A DNA stretch of 64,000 bases from Riemerella anatipestifer. Lineage in GTDB: Bacteria > Bacteroidota > Bacteroidia > Flavobacteriales > Weeksellaceae. The stretch covers positions 1,798,001 through 1,862,000 of the forward strand of contig NZ_CP142016.1 in NCBI RefSeq assembly GCF_035666175.1, read 5' to 3'. The first letter of the stretch is position 1. Each line of letters begins with the position of its first letter. The notes under the pieces are model-generated. The model did not search any database and was not told the origin of the DNA. It saw only the letters and a list, made by a program, of their open reading frames with translations. Position numbers and translations under genes: made by a program. Positions 8,801 to 16,291 of this stretch are shown here, in pieces.

Positions 8801-11800
8801 TTCGTAGGTATAGGTACTTACACCTCCCAAATTGGTCTTAGCGGTTAGTAGTTTCCCCCAAGCATCATAAGTATTTGTAAGCTGGTTGCCCAATGGGTCT
8901 GTTTGGGTAAGTACTTGCCCCCAGTCGTTATAAGTAATGTGGGTAACTAGCCCTAAGTTATCTGTTTTTTTGACTACAAAACGACCTTTGGATTCGTATT
9001 CTGTTTTTGAGTTTTGGGTGTGGCTATCTACACTATTAGTAATGGTCTTTTGTATAATGTTCCCAAAGCCGTCGTAATCATAAGTTTCTTGTAACCATCC
9101 TGAGTTATCTCTATTCCAAGTTTTAAGAGTTTTAAGGAGGTTATTCTCGTAGGTATATTCTTCCTTGGCTCCTTTGGAGTCGCCATAGGCTTGCATTAGT
9201 TCTGTCTTAGAGCGAGGTCTTCCTACATGGTAGTCTTTACCTGTAGCTGAGAGGTTGGGTGGAAGATACTCTAAATTAGTGGTAGATGTGGCAAAAACTG
9301 AACTTCCACTGAGGGTTTGGGTAATGGTACGAGTAGGGAGATAAAAATTATCATAGGTAATGGTGCTTTTTGTGGTAACATCTTTAATAAAGTCTTTAGA
9401 AGTGTTACGAACGGGTACCAAAGTCTTTACAATTCGGTTTCTATTAGTATCGGTTATAGCATCTACTTTCGCTCCATCTACAAGGAGATCGGTTCTGTAT
9501 TCCGTAGTTTTTAAGGCTAGCAATTTACTGTTGCTAAAGGATAAATCAGACGGGAATATCTCGGCCTCGTTGGTGGTTTTGATACTCCATTCTTTAATAG
9601 GTACGCCCTCTTGATGTGGATCTATTTCTGCTCCGCTCCATACGATGGTGTTTCTAAATTCATCGGTGTACCAAGAGGAACGAGCGGTTTGGCGGAAACC
9701 AATCATTCCCCTACCTTGAAGGTGCGAAAGCAACCCTCGGTAACGGAAGTCTTGTTTTCTCCCTTCCTGATAAAGATTACTTACTACATAACTTTGATTA
9801 ACTTTGTTTAGCGATATATAAGGGTAGCTTATAGCCCCCATAGGTTGATATATTGTTCTAGGTAATAACTCTTCATAAGTGATATTGGTTCTTAAATTAC
9901 CTTGTTCAATAGAGGCCATTCTTGTTTTAGTGGGTAGGTTCTCATAATCAAGATAAATGGCATTAATTCTATCACAACCGTTCGTAGGACAGTCATCTGG
10001 TCTTCCTACCAAGATAATCTGTTGATTGGTTTTATTGATAAATAAGGGTTGGAAATAGATTACTTTCCCACCAAAATAATAAGAAGAAGATTTTGTGAGA
10101 TTATATCTTAAAGGGAGATTTGTAGATGTTCCAAATGAGGTAGTTCTATAAGGACCCTTAGGTTTACTTACGGAGTATACATCAAGTGTAACGCTTGTGT
10201 TTTCTCTATCATTGTGGGCATTCCAATCATGATTTCTAATTACAACTTTAGATACAGTAATCTCTGACTTACCGTCATTATCCAAGTCCGTAGCACTATA
10301 CTGGTAATAGGTTATAGTTCTACCAACACATCCAGATTCCAAAAAAGTGTTATGTCTATCTTCGTTTGTTATTTCTTGCTGTGAGGAAAAGTAAATGAAT
10401 CCATTGTAATAATACTCTTTAAAACCACTACCTGTAGCAAAATAAAATTTCCAATGATACGATTTTTGAGCTTGAGGAACTGCCAAATCAATTTTTCCAT
10501 CACCATTAAAATCACCCTTTATAGCATGTTGTACTAACCCACTTAGAGGTTGATTACTCATGATGGGAGTAAAAGAATACTGTCCAGAAGGAGATTTTTT
10601 GATATTGGATATATCACGGAGTAAATTATCATTTTCAATAATGTAAAGTTCATCAATACCATCACCATTAAAATCTGCTATTTCAAAAGGTTTTCTATAA
10701 ATATAAGAATCCGAATATTTGTGATTGAATTTATAAAAGCTTTGTTCATAAGGAGTGTCTTGTTTTAAATCCAAAAACAAAGTGAACTGCTGGTGTTCTG
10801 ATATTGGTTGAAATTTTTCGGGAGGTCTGATGTAGTTATAGGTTACCCTTTTTTCATTTTCGTTATCTTGTGTTATATAATATTCTGTATTATCTGATAA
10901 AAGTGTATTATGTATCTGTTCTTTAGATATATCTTTTGTTTCATTGAGTATGTTAAGAGAATCTTTATTCTTCTGATCAAAAGGTGTCGGTAGGAACGGA
11001 TCTGTACTAAAAAAGCATTCTCTTGAATAGCTAAACTCAGCTAGAATTTCAGAAATACCATCCCCATCATAATCATAGGCTAGTAAAGAAGATAATGTTG
11101 TAGGAGAAGTATGGCACCCTAAATTATCTTCTGTATTTTCTGAGGGTTCAGAATTAGTTTTAAAATCTTCATATTTTAATGTTTTCGAATACTGGAAATC
11201 TAGAGTTTTGTTTTGTAGATTTACGGAATAAATTCTGAATTCGTAATCATAAACACTCATAGAGTTCTCCTTATATTTTTTTACAGGAATGACGATTCCA
11301 GCCGATGTCCCTACAATATTGTTATTTTTGTAAGTTACAATAGCTGCATCTCTAAAATTGTTGACAGAGAATTCTCCTCTGTTATAGGTAATGATAATAG
11401 GAGAAGAGTCATCTTTATATACCGAGTTTTTATAATATAAAGCTCCATTATATTCCATTTCTAAGAAATCAGTAACCCCATCAAAGTCAAAATCTCCATA
11501 TTTTTTTGTATGAGTATTTTTTACTCCTTGTTCTGTTGTGTTTTTTCCAGCAAAAGTAGCAGGTTCTTGATATGAGAAAACAATAGGATTAGCAGCTTGA
11601 CTTTCTGAGTTATATTCTGTAATTTGTTCTACTCTAGGATAGCCATCAATTGACTTATGCTGAAATACATACTTTTTGAATAGATTACCGTTGGTGATTA
11701 CTTGAACGGTTTTTAGAAGATACTCTTGTATATGCTCTAAGCTATACGTATAAGAAATTTCTTTTATTTCTCTGTTGATATAAGCAAATTCTATTTTATT

Positions 11801-12640
11801 AAAATGGGGTTTATTTAAAGCTTCGTTACCTCCCCATTCAATACTAGATATGGCAGCAACATTATTAGACTGAGTATAATTATAGGTAATATAATTACCT
11901 TGGGCATCTTTCCACTTTACAATGTTGTATTCAATAGGAGTTCTTGCCGAGCTGGTTGTACCGTACCATGCTTGTGAACCATCCTCAAAAGTAACTTCCC
12001 AATATTCAGGTCCTTGGAAATAACCGTTGATACTCCCTAAGGATTTAATTTTAACATTGGAATATTTTTCGGTAATATATTCCGCTCCATTTTTGCCATA
12101 TTCTCCTGATTTTAGGATTAATCTTTGACCATTAAAGCTGTAATAATCGTCATAATTAAGTTTAATCCCCTCTACTTTTCCATCTTTCTCTATCGTTTTC
12201 CCCATTCGGCTAATCGCTGTGATACCAGATAGATTCCAGCCATATCCCGCAATACCATTGCCACTACCACTGGTATAGACCAGATTGATTTGAGGGGCAA
12301 CGCTCTTAACTCCAGGGGGTAATGCTATGGGTAGTGTATATTGTAGCTGACCGGAGGCTGTTACCTCTATATTTCCTTGTGTATCATGGAAATTACTAGT
12401 TCCTATAGTTCCGTTAGGGTTAGAAATTCCTGCATTGGAGTCTGACGGACTTGGGGAAGATTGTACATTTTCTCCAATCCTAGCAACAAAGACATTGTTT
12501 CCTTTTGCGTGAAATCCATTGGTTAAAATAATGGTATTAGGATCCTCTACTGTTCTAGATGAATTTTCTGGTTGATTGAGGATAGTTTGCCCAAATCCTA
12601 GGCTACAAATAAGGGTAAGTAAAGAGTAAAGTTTTTTCAT
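5807..12640 (-). CDS. Giant SpvB/FG-GAP/Rhs polymorphic toxin, C-terminus cut by ISRa1
   Basis: The frame encodes 2277 residues, of which the last 6 come from the IS; the reconstructed native protein has 2326. In order: signal peptide (1-18); SpvB-like N-terminus (about 80-350); at least five Asp-rich FG-GAP/VCBS motifs such as DFNGDGKIDL (about 385-800); a linker; YD/Rhs repeats (about 1130-1850); Rhs core with YDPLLRRFLNADENIQD and YVLNNPLMYNDPSG ending near residue 1966; a Gly/Ala-rich hydrophobic pretoxin segment; and a variable C-terminal domain with YENDGTPF, SYRTA and LFTG motifs shared with the orphan module at 3515-4123. Rhs shells enclose and deliver a C-terminal toxin. The signal peptide and the type IX sorting protein upstream suggest export to the surface. 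Loss of 55 residues from the toxin domain probably inactivates it. Confidence 0.9.
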   Translation of the reverse strand: MKKLYSLLTLICSLGFGQTILNQPENSSRTVEDPNTIILTNGFHAKGNNVFVARIGENVQSSPSPSDSNAGISNPNGTIGTSNFHDTQGNIEVTASGQLQYTLPIALPPGVKSVAPQINLVYTSGSGNGIAGYGWNLSGITAISRMGKTIEKDGKVEGIKLNYDDYYSFNGQRLILKSGEYGKNGAEYITEKYSNVKIKSLGSINGYFQGPEYWEVTFEDGSQAWYGTTSSARTPIEYNIVKWKDAQGNYITYNYTQSNNVAAISSIEWGGNEALNKPHFNKIEFAYINREIKEISYTYSLEHIQEYLLKTVQVITNGNLFKKYVFQHKSIDGYPRVEQITEYNSESQAANPIVFSYQEPATFAGKNTTEQGVKNTHTKKYGDFDFDGVTDFLEMEYNGALYYKNSVYKDDSSPIIITYNRGEFSVNNFRDAAIVTYKNNNIVGTSAGIVIPVKKYKENSMSVYDYEFRIYSVNLQNKTLDFQYSKTLKYEDFKTNSEPSENTEDNLGCHTSPTTLSSLLAYDYDGDGISEILAEFSYSRECFFSTDPFLPTPFDQKNKDSLNILNETKDISKEQIHNTLLSDNTEYYITQDNENEKRVTYNYIRPPEKFQPISEHQQFTLFLDLKQDTPYEQSFYKFNHKYSDSYIYRKPFEIADFNGDGIDELYIIENDNLLRDISNIKKSPSGQYSFTPIMSNQPLSGLVQHAIKGDFNGDGKIDLAVPQAQKSYHWKFYFATGSGFKEYYYNGFIYFSSQQEITNEDRHNTFLESGCVGRTITYYQYSATDLDNDGKSEITVSKVVIRNHDWNAHNDRENTSVTLDVYSVSKPKGPYRTTSFGTSTNLPLRYNLTKSSSYYFGGKVIYFQPLFINKTNQQIILVGRPDDCPTNGCDRINAIYLDYENLPTKTRMASIEQGNLRTNITYEELLPRTIYQPMGAISYPYISLNKVNQSYVVSNLYQEGRKQDFRYRGLLSHLQGRGMIGFRQTARSSWYTDEFRNTIVWSGAEIDPHQEGVPIKEWSIKTTNEAEIFPSDLSFSNSKLLALKTTEYRTDLLVDGAKVDAITDTNRNRIVKTLVPVRNTSKDFIKDVTTKSTITYDNFYLPTRTITQTLSGSSVFATSTTNLEYLPPNLSATGKDYHVGRPRSKTELMQAYGDSKGAKEEYTYENNLLKTLKTWNRDNSGWLQETYDYDGFGNIIQKTITNSVDSHTQNSKTEYESKGRFVVKKTDNLGLVTHITYNDWGQVLTQTDPLGNQLTNTYDAWGKLLTAKTNLGGVSTYTYEKLGNGDTKTTEYSPDGSVSISFTNKIGQTYKSTSKAFGNQWVSKSVIFDGLGRKTNESEPYFDHQSPTQWNTIEYDEYSRPIKATAFTGKIVTTQYTQNTVTTTETNANNRFKKQTFDALGNISSSADKGGTIAFKYNAAGEQIEAKYSTNTVTTKYDAWGRKIEFNDPSNGIYRYEYNGFGQNTKTISPKGTKTYTYNTKGQLVSQRELSTDNTNATDKSISYTYNAKGLVVKKAGVSKGKTYTSSLVYDGFGRVLSSSEENNGRYFMQKDIVYDDKNRVISYEKSLYSGGTYTKALIENIYDPWSGALYQLKDKTSGKVLWQLQQHNAKGQVTQAKLGASTIENTYDTNGFLTNINHSSARKPSILQISYRFDAIKNELNSRTTGGDFNILESFTYDENNRLTNWTNPVTGQMHHNIYDAQGRIIENDQLGKISFGNSQKIYQPTAITLNATGEQNLKNDLVQQISYNENNDPLLIQGVKGDLRFEYGLSSMRQVMTFGGKIANGSHGKLTRYYSEDGSYEVTLDHATGREKHTLYIGGSPYESDIIYLKNYTESQASYKFLHKDYLGSILAISDEAGNKLEQRHYDAWGNLTHLKIGEQTTITDKNQIKDYLASGNLITDRGYTSHEHLAEVGLIHMNGRLYDPLLRRFLNADENIQDAFNTQNYNKYGYVLNNPLMYNDPSGEIFFFAILTPILGEVLAGVVAGAIAGAIVGATSYVLSAVISSNWNWGSFAKSILMGAISGAISGAISGGMNPGIFSSAAGTLYRMGGQAISSILPSWNISIGNFDFNFSPSIAIGKGWGFGANISATFRSGDFAISAGIGIMNYGAHEGSGNSGIEFRKSAMLNYDDGNFGLGLGLNNWNGGITDGKGQQTGFVNMRWEKFAMSYENDGTPFQKDVNGFFNFGDGGDSYRTARALVGYAGFSAGVKLFTGLRDSKSFYAEEKTGSWDGIANKVGPATTKNRVHYPNGIVMEQGNKYRLGALYISYPLCIMK
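6543..6578. repeat. Three tandem 12-bp repeats inside the rhs pretoxin segment
   Basis: GATATAGCTCCC occurs three times in a row and encodes GAIS three times in the Rhs protein. The unit is a multiple of three, so slippage would change the length of the hydrophobic segment without breaking the frame. Confidence 0.8.
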
Positions 12641-13101
12641 AGGGAAAAAATGTTAGGAAGGTTCTTTATTCTTTTATGATATTTTTGGATATGGTCTTTC
12701 CATTTTTCAGCTGAAAACTCAAAATATAAACTCCTGTACGATTAGGTGTTAAGTCTATTTTAATTTCTCTATTAAGATGAGATATATTTTTCTGAGTGAA
12801 CAAATTTGTTAAAAGATTATGTTCATATAAAGAAACATGGTCTATTAAGTCATCTACTTCGGAACTCCATCTTATGGTTAAAATGTCTTTTACAGGAATA
12901 GGATAAAGTTCTATATTAGTTAGAAATATATCCTCTTCTTTGGTGTTTTGGTGTTCAATGATTACCAATTTTTCCTTTTCGGTATTGGTTTTTGATAAGG
13001 ATTGTATATTGTTATCAGGTCCTCTGTAAATCTGATTACCAGCTTCGTCGTACTGTATGACTATTTTTGTTTGTGCTAGACTAGTAGAAAAAAATAATAT
13101 A

Positions 13102-14081
13102 ACCCGTTGTGCATTATGAAATGAAAAAAACAAGAGTTGTTTATTAGACTGAAAATCAGTATATTGTTTTTGCTATAAAACGATATAAATGAACAACATA
13201 GAGCAAATATATGAAAGAATTTTGGAAGTTTTAGGACTTTTTTCAGAAAATCAACTGATTAGTTATCAGAGAAGAACACCTAAAATGAGCGATTTAGAAG
13301 TCATAAGTCTTAATATTACTGCTGAATACTTGAGTATTGATAGCGAATTACAGTTATTTAGAAAATTGCCAAACTCTCTGATAAACAAAATTGAAAGAAG
13401 TGTTTACAATAAGCGAAAACGAAGACTATCCCTACAAACAGAGCAAATTAGACAGCGTATTTCGATGGAGTTCAATGAGTTTGAAGATATTTTTATCGTT
13501 GATAGCATGCCAATGAAAGTTTGTGAAAACGCTCGTTCTACTCGTTCAAAAATTTGTAAAGAGCAATCCTATTCTTCACCAACATATGGTTATTGTGCTT
13601 CACAGAAATTATATTTCTATGGCTATAAACTACACGCAGTATGTTCTTTAAATGGTGTGATTAAGAATTTTGATATAAGCCCTGCATCCGTTCACGACAT
13701 CCACTATTTAAAAGATATTGGTGAGCAAATGCGAAACTGTACTTTAATTGGAGATAGAGGCTATTTATCAGCAAAAGTTCAAATAGATTTATTTAACTAT
13801 GCTAATATTAAATTAGATACACCAATGAGAAGTAATCAGAAAGATTATATTCCTCAATTTTCATTGTACAAGAAAAAGCGAAAACGAATTGAGATATTTT
13901 TCTCTCAACTTTGCGACCAATTTATGATTAAAAGAAACTATGCTAAAACTTTTGAAGGCTTTAAAACAAGGATAATCAGTAAAATAACCGCCGCAACGGT
14001 TATTCAATATATCAATAAATTTATCTTCCAAAGAAAATTAAATCATCTAAAAATCAGTATTATTTAAAATGCACAACGAGT
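13102..14081 (+). mobile_element. ISRa1-like element, copy 4 (intact, with 7-bp target duplication)
   Basis: A 980-bp copy flanked by TAATATA at 13095-13101 and 14082-14088. It inserted where two genes overlap, so it breaks the signal peptide of the sorting-domain protein and the last codons of the tail-fibre-like protein at once, and separates rhs from its likely promoter at 15150-15180. Confidence 0.93.
13189..14067 (+). CDS. IS982-family transposase (copy 4)
   Basis: Full-length 292-residue transposase. Next to the catalytic E235 it has Ile instead of Thr (RKRIEIFFSQ), a change not seen in the other copies. The catalytic residues themselves are kept, so activity cannot be judged from sequence. 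Confidence 0.95.
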   Translation: MNNIEQIYERILEVLGLFSENQLISYQRRTPKMSDLEVISLNITAEYLSIDSELQLFRKLPNSLINKIERSVYNKRKRRLSLQTEQIRQRISMEFNEFEDIFIVDSMPMKVCENARSTRSKICKEQSYSSPTYGYCASQKLYFYGYKLHAVCSLNGVIKNFDISPASVHDIHYLKDIGEQMRNCTLIGDRGYLSAKVQIDLFNYANIKLDTPMRSNQKDYIPQFSLYKKKRKRIEIFFSQLCDQFMIKRNYAKTFEGFKTRIISKITAATVIQYINKFIFQRKLNHLKISII

Positions 14082-15123
14082 TAATATAGGTAGAATAGAA
14101 ACAATAGCCTTCATGATTATTTTTGTTTTTGAGTTTTTCTATGCGTTTTTTGAGTTCTTTATTTTGTTTATTTAGCTCAATGGTATAGAGTGTAAGTTCT
14201 TCTATTTTTTGAAGAAGTTTTATTTGAAACTCACCAATATTTACGCCTTCTTTCTCCATTTGAGTAGCGGAAGCTATTTCTGGCAGATGCTTTTTATCCC
14301 TGATGTGTTTTTCAATTTCTTCTAATTTTGGTAGCCGATAATCTTCTGCAAAAACAAAATCGGCTGTAGGTGTTGTGGTTACTTTGACTTCTTTTGCTTC
14401 AAACTTTCCTGTAGGTAAAGACATATTTCCATTATCGGAAATTATAAGCCGAGCTGTTCTCATAGAGTGATCGGATGAATAATTCCAAAATTGAAGGGAA
14501 TTACCATACTTTCCAGTCATATTATACAAAACCCAACGATAAGCATGGTTGGTATTGCCATGTTTTCTAGGGTTGTGAAGTGTAAGAGAGCCTCCCTCAT
14601 CTGAGTCTATAGAAGAGGATAGAGAACCATTTATATTAAAATTAGAGTTATATATTTCAGAATAATTATTTTTATATGGTAAGGTAAGTCGCTTATCTCC
14701 ATACAAAGGTTCATCTACTATAGACCAATTTTTATAGTATTCAGGATTTTCACTTCCAGAAGCCCTTACTGAAAATCTCACAAAATATATTTTATCCTCC
14801 ATAAAAATAACTACTTTGCCATCTTCATTTGCTAGTGTAATTTTAGGAGAGAAAGAACCATAGGACGAAATTTGTGAAGTAGGGGCATGGAATTCGCCTT
14901 GATAGATATAATAGTTTATGATAATACCAATACTTTTTCTTGCACCATAAGCATAGCCTTCCAATATTATACTAGGCATCTGAAAAGTAGAGAACGGTAA
15001 ATTTGTTTTAATTTTCAACCCGTTTATAGGGGTGCTTCTAGTTGAGTAATTAGCAACATCGTGATATTGAGATTTACAAAAGATAAATAAAATAAAAGCA
15101 AATAAAAAAGATAGTTTTCTCAT
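14047..15123 (-). CDS. Secreted tail-fibre-like protein with C-terminal coiled coil, first gene of the rhs operon
   Basis: The frame has 358 residues, the last ten or so encoded by IS copy 4. Without the IS the protein would end six residues after the break (IFFLLV-type end). A signal peptide covers residues 1-18. The C-terminal third has the pattern common in Bacteroidetes tail-fibre-like proteins: PTADFVFAEDYRLPKLEEIE, then KHLPEIASATQMEKEGVNIGEF, then a Leu-rich coiled coil (about residues 285-335). Such segments usually anchor or trimerise secreted fibres. It shares this ending style with the protein at 52776-54060. It is the first gene after the promoter at 15150-15180. Confidence 0.75.
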   Translation of the reverse strand: MRKLSFLFAFILFIFCKSQYHDVANYSTRSTPINGLKIKTNLPFSTFQMPSIILEGYAYGARKSIGIIINYYIYQGEFHAPTSQISSYGSFSPKITLANEDGKVVIFMEDKIYFVRFSVRASGSENPEYYKNWSIVDEPLYGDKRLTLPYKNNYSEIYNSNFNINGSLSSSIDSDEGGSLTLHNPRKHGNTNHAYRWVLYNMTGKYGNSLQFWNYSSDHSMRTARLIISDNGNMSLPTGKFEAKEVKVTTTPTADFVFAEDYRLPKLEEIEKHIRDKKHLPEIASATQMEKEGVNIGEFQIKLLQKIEELTLYTIELNKQNKELKKRIEKLKNKNNHEGYCFYSTYINSLCILNNTDF

Positions 15124-15149
15124 AATCTAAGTGTTATATTATTTGTTTT

Positions 15150-15180
15150 CAAAGTTAAAAAAATTAACATAACAAGCAAA
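15150..15180 (-). promoter_or_regulatory. Bacteroidetes-type promoter of the rhs operon
   Basis: On the minus strand TTTG (15180-15177) is followed after exactly 19 bases by TAACTTTG (15157-15150), matching the TTTG-N19-TAnnTTTG consensus of the Bacteroidetes primary sigma factor. The start codon is 26 bases downstream. Confidence 0.75.
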
Positions 15181-15301
15181 TTTTAACTTAAAATTAACAC
15201 TATGGAATATAAAATTTTGTTTTACAATACTTTATATCGTGGTTGTTTTAAGTCATAGGAGTGCTTTTAGCATTATTAGTTACCAAAATAGTGTTGTAAT
15301 T

Positions 15302-16060
15302 TTAGTAGCTTAATTCTTCATTGATAATTTCCGCACAATTTTTAGGGAGTTCCCAATGTCCGTTGTGTCCACAATCTAGGAGGTAGTGCTTTATAGACGC
15401 TCTTTGTGGCAAAAGATTAAGCAATGCTTCGTGGTTTACAGCAGCATCGTGTCGCCCTGCCAATACCAGTACTTTGGTTTCTATCTGTTCAAGTAGATTT
15501 CGTTTATCTGTTCGTTCAATCATACCTTTTACGGCGGCTAGAGCCCCCTGTGTAGGCGTACTTAGTGCGATTTTCTTGGCTTGTTCTATTTTAGAATCTA
15601 GCTGTTCTCTCTCGTTTGGATTGAACAAAAGCGGAACGCCAGCTCTTACATAAGTAGAAAAACTTTCTTGTATAATTCTAAAACTTTTTCTTCTCAGTTC
15701 CTTTTTAGCGTCGTCATCAGCTTGGAAGGTAGAGAAAAAAAGCGTGAGACTTTTAAGTTGTGTATGCCATTTTTCTGCAAAAGCAAGACTTACATAACCG
15801 CCCATAGAATGCCCCAAAATATGAAACCTAGACAGACTGAGGTGGTCTGTTACCTTTTTCACTTCTTCTGCCATAAGTTCCATTGTATGGACATCGCCCA
15901 TCACCTCCGATTGTCCGTGTCCTGGTAAATCTATTTTGATTAGGCTAAAATGCTCGGATAAATACGGCTCCAAATCGTTCCAAATACTATTGTTTTCCAA
16001 AAAACCGTGCAACAAGACCAAAGGCTCTTGTCCCTCACCAGAAATCTCGTAATTAAGCAT
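15302..16060 (-). CDS. Alpha/beta-fold hydrolase
   Basis: A 252-residue alpha/beta hydrolase. The oxyanion segment LLHGFLENNSIW is near residue 17, the nucleophile elbow GHSMGG near residue 85, an acid in VLAGRHDAAV near 203 and the catalytic His in DCGHNGHW near 233. The fold is typical of esterases and of the MenH/BioH-like group; the substrate cannot be told from sequence. It has no signal peptide, so it is cytoplasmic. It stands alone on the minus strand between the rhs locus and dsbD. Confidence 0.85.
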   Translation of the reverse strand: MLNYEISGEGQEPLVLLHGFLENNSIWNDLEPYLSEHFSLIKIDLPGHGQSEVMGDVHTMELMAEEVKKVTDHLSLSRFHILGHSMGGYVSLAFAEKWHTQLKSLTLFFSTFQADDDAKKELRRKSFRIIQESFSTYVRAGVPLLFNPNEREQLDSKIEQAKKIALSTPTQGALAAVKGMIERTDKRNLLEQIETKVLVLAGRHDAAVNHEALLNLLPQRASIKHYLLDCGHNGHWELPKNCAEIINEELSY

Positions 16061-16096
16061 ATTCAGCAGAAAGTTATTTTTTTATAATACTAAGAT

Positions 16097-16226
16097 AAGG
16101 GCGTATCCCTTTGCCTAGGCTATTCCCACAGCTAGGATCGGGCTATGGCTTCTACTCCTCGGTCATTGCCGCTCCGCTTCGCTCCGCGGCTTCTTCCCTG
16201 TGGGGTATCCGCTCTATCCCTTACGC
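16097..16226. repeat. GC-rich inverted-repeat element between two genes
   Basis: This stretch is far richer in G+C than its surroundings. It begins AAGGGCGTATCCC and ends CCCTTACGC, with GCGTA and TACGC as outer inverted repeats and a central hairpin built from GCCGC and GCGGC around TCCGCTTCGCTCC. From memory it resembles the short inverted-repeat elements starting GGGCGT and ending ACGC that are scattered between genes in flavobacterial genomes. It contains no gene. Confidence 0.5.
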
Positions 16227-16244
16227 AGTAAGCGTTTATACAAA

Positions 16245-16281
16245 CAAAATCCCTCCACTAGACTTTAAGGAAGGGATTTTG
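16245..16281 (-). terminator. Terminator after dsbD
   Basis: CAAAATCCCT and AGGGATTTTG form a perfect 10-bp stem around a 17-base loop, 10 bases past the dsbD stop codon. T-rich sequence follows on both strands, so it may work in both directions. Confidence 0.75.
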
Positions 16282-16291
16282 TATTTTTAAA

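Larger units (their letters stand above)
12666..14114 (-). pseudogene. Small secreted protein with type IX secretion sorting domain, split by ISRa1
   Basis: The main part (12666-13101) encodes a short linker and a C-terminal sorting domain with the typical pattern: LYPIPVKDILTI at its start and TGVYILSFQLKNGKTISKNIIKE-like residues at the end. Its native 5' end lies beyond IS copy 4: removing the IS and one TATATTA (minus strand) gives an ATG at 14112-14114 and a good signal peptide (MKAIVSILPILFFSTSLAQ). The reconstructed protein has 153 residues. It overlaps the end of the upstream gene and stops 25 bases before rhs, so all were one operon. Small sorting-domain proteins ahead of Rhs genes may help surface display, but that role is inferred. 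The current frame begins with an IS-encoded TTG and lacks a signal peptide. Confidence 0.85.

Noticed and set aside
7802..9811. Several plus-strand frames of 60-110 residues inside the rhs gene
   Set aside because: Shadow frames of the long Rhs coding sequence, without domains or promoters.
13102..13133. IS-encoded N-terminus MFFSFHNAQR on the frame at 12666, repeated on the frame at 52776
   Set aside because: The same peptide appears because both frames start in the same IS end with a TTG. It is not a shared protein domain; the native N-termini lie elsewhere.
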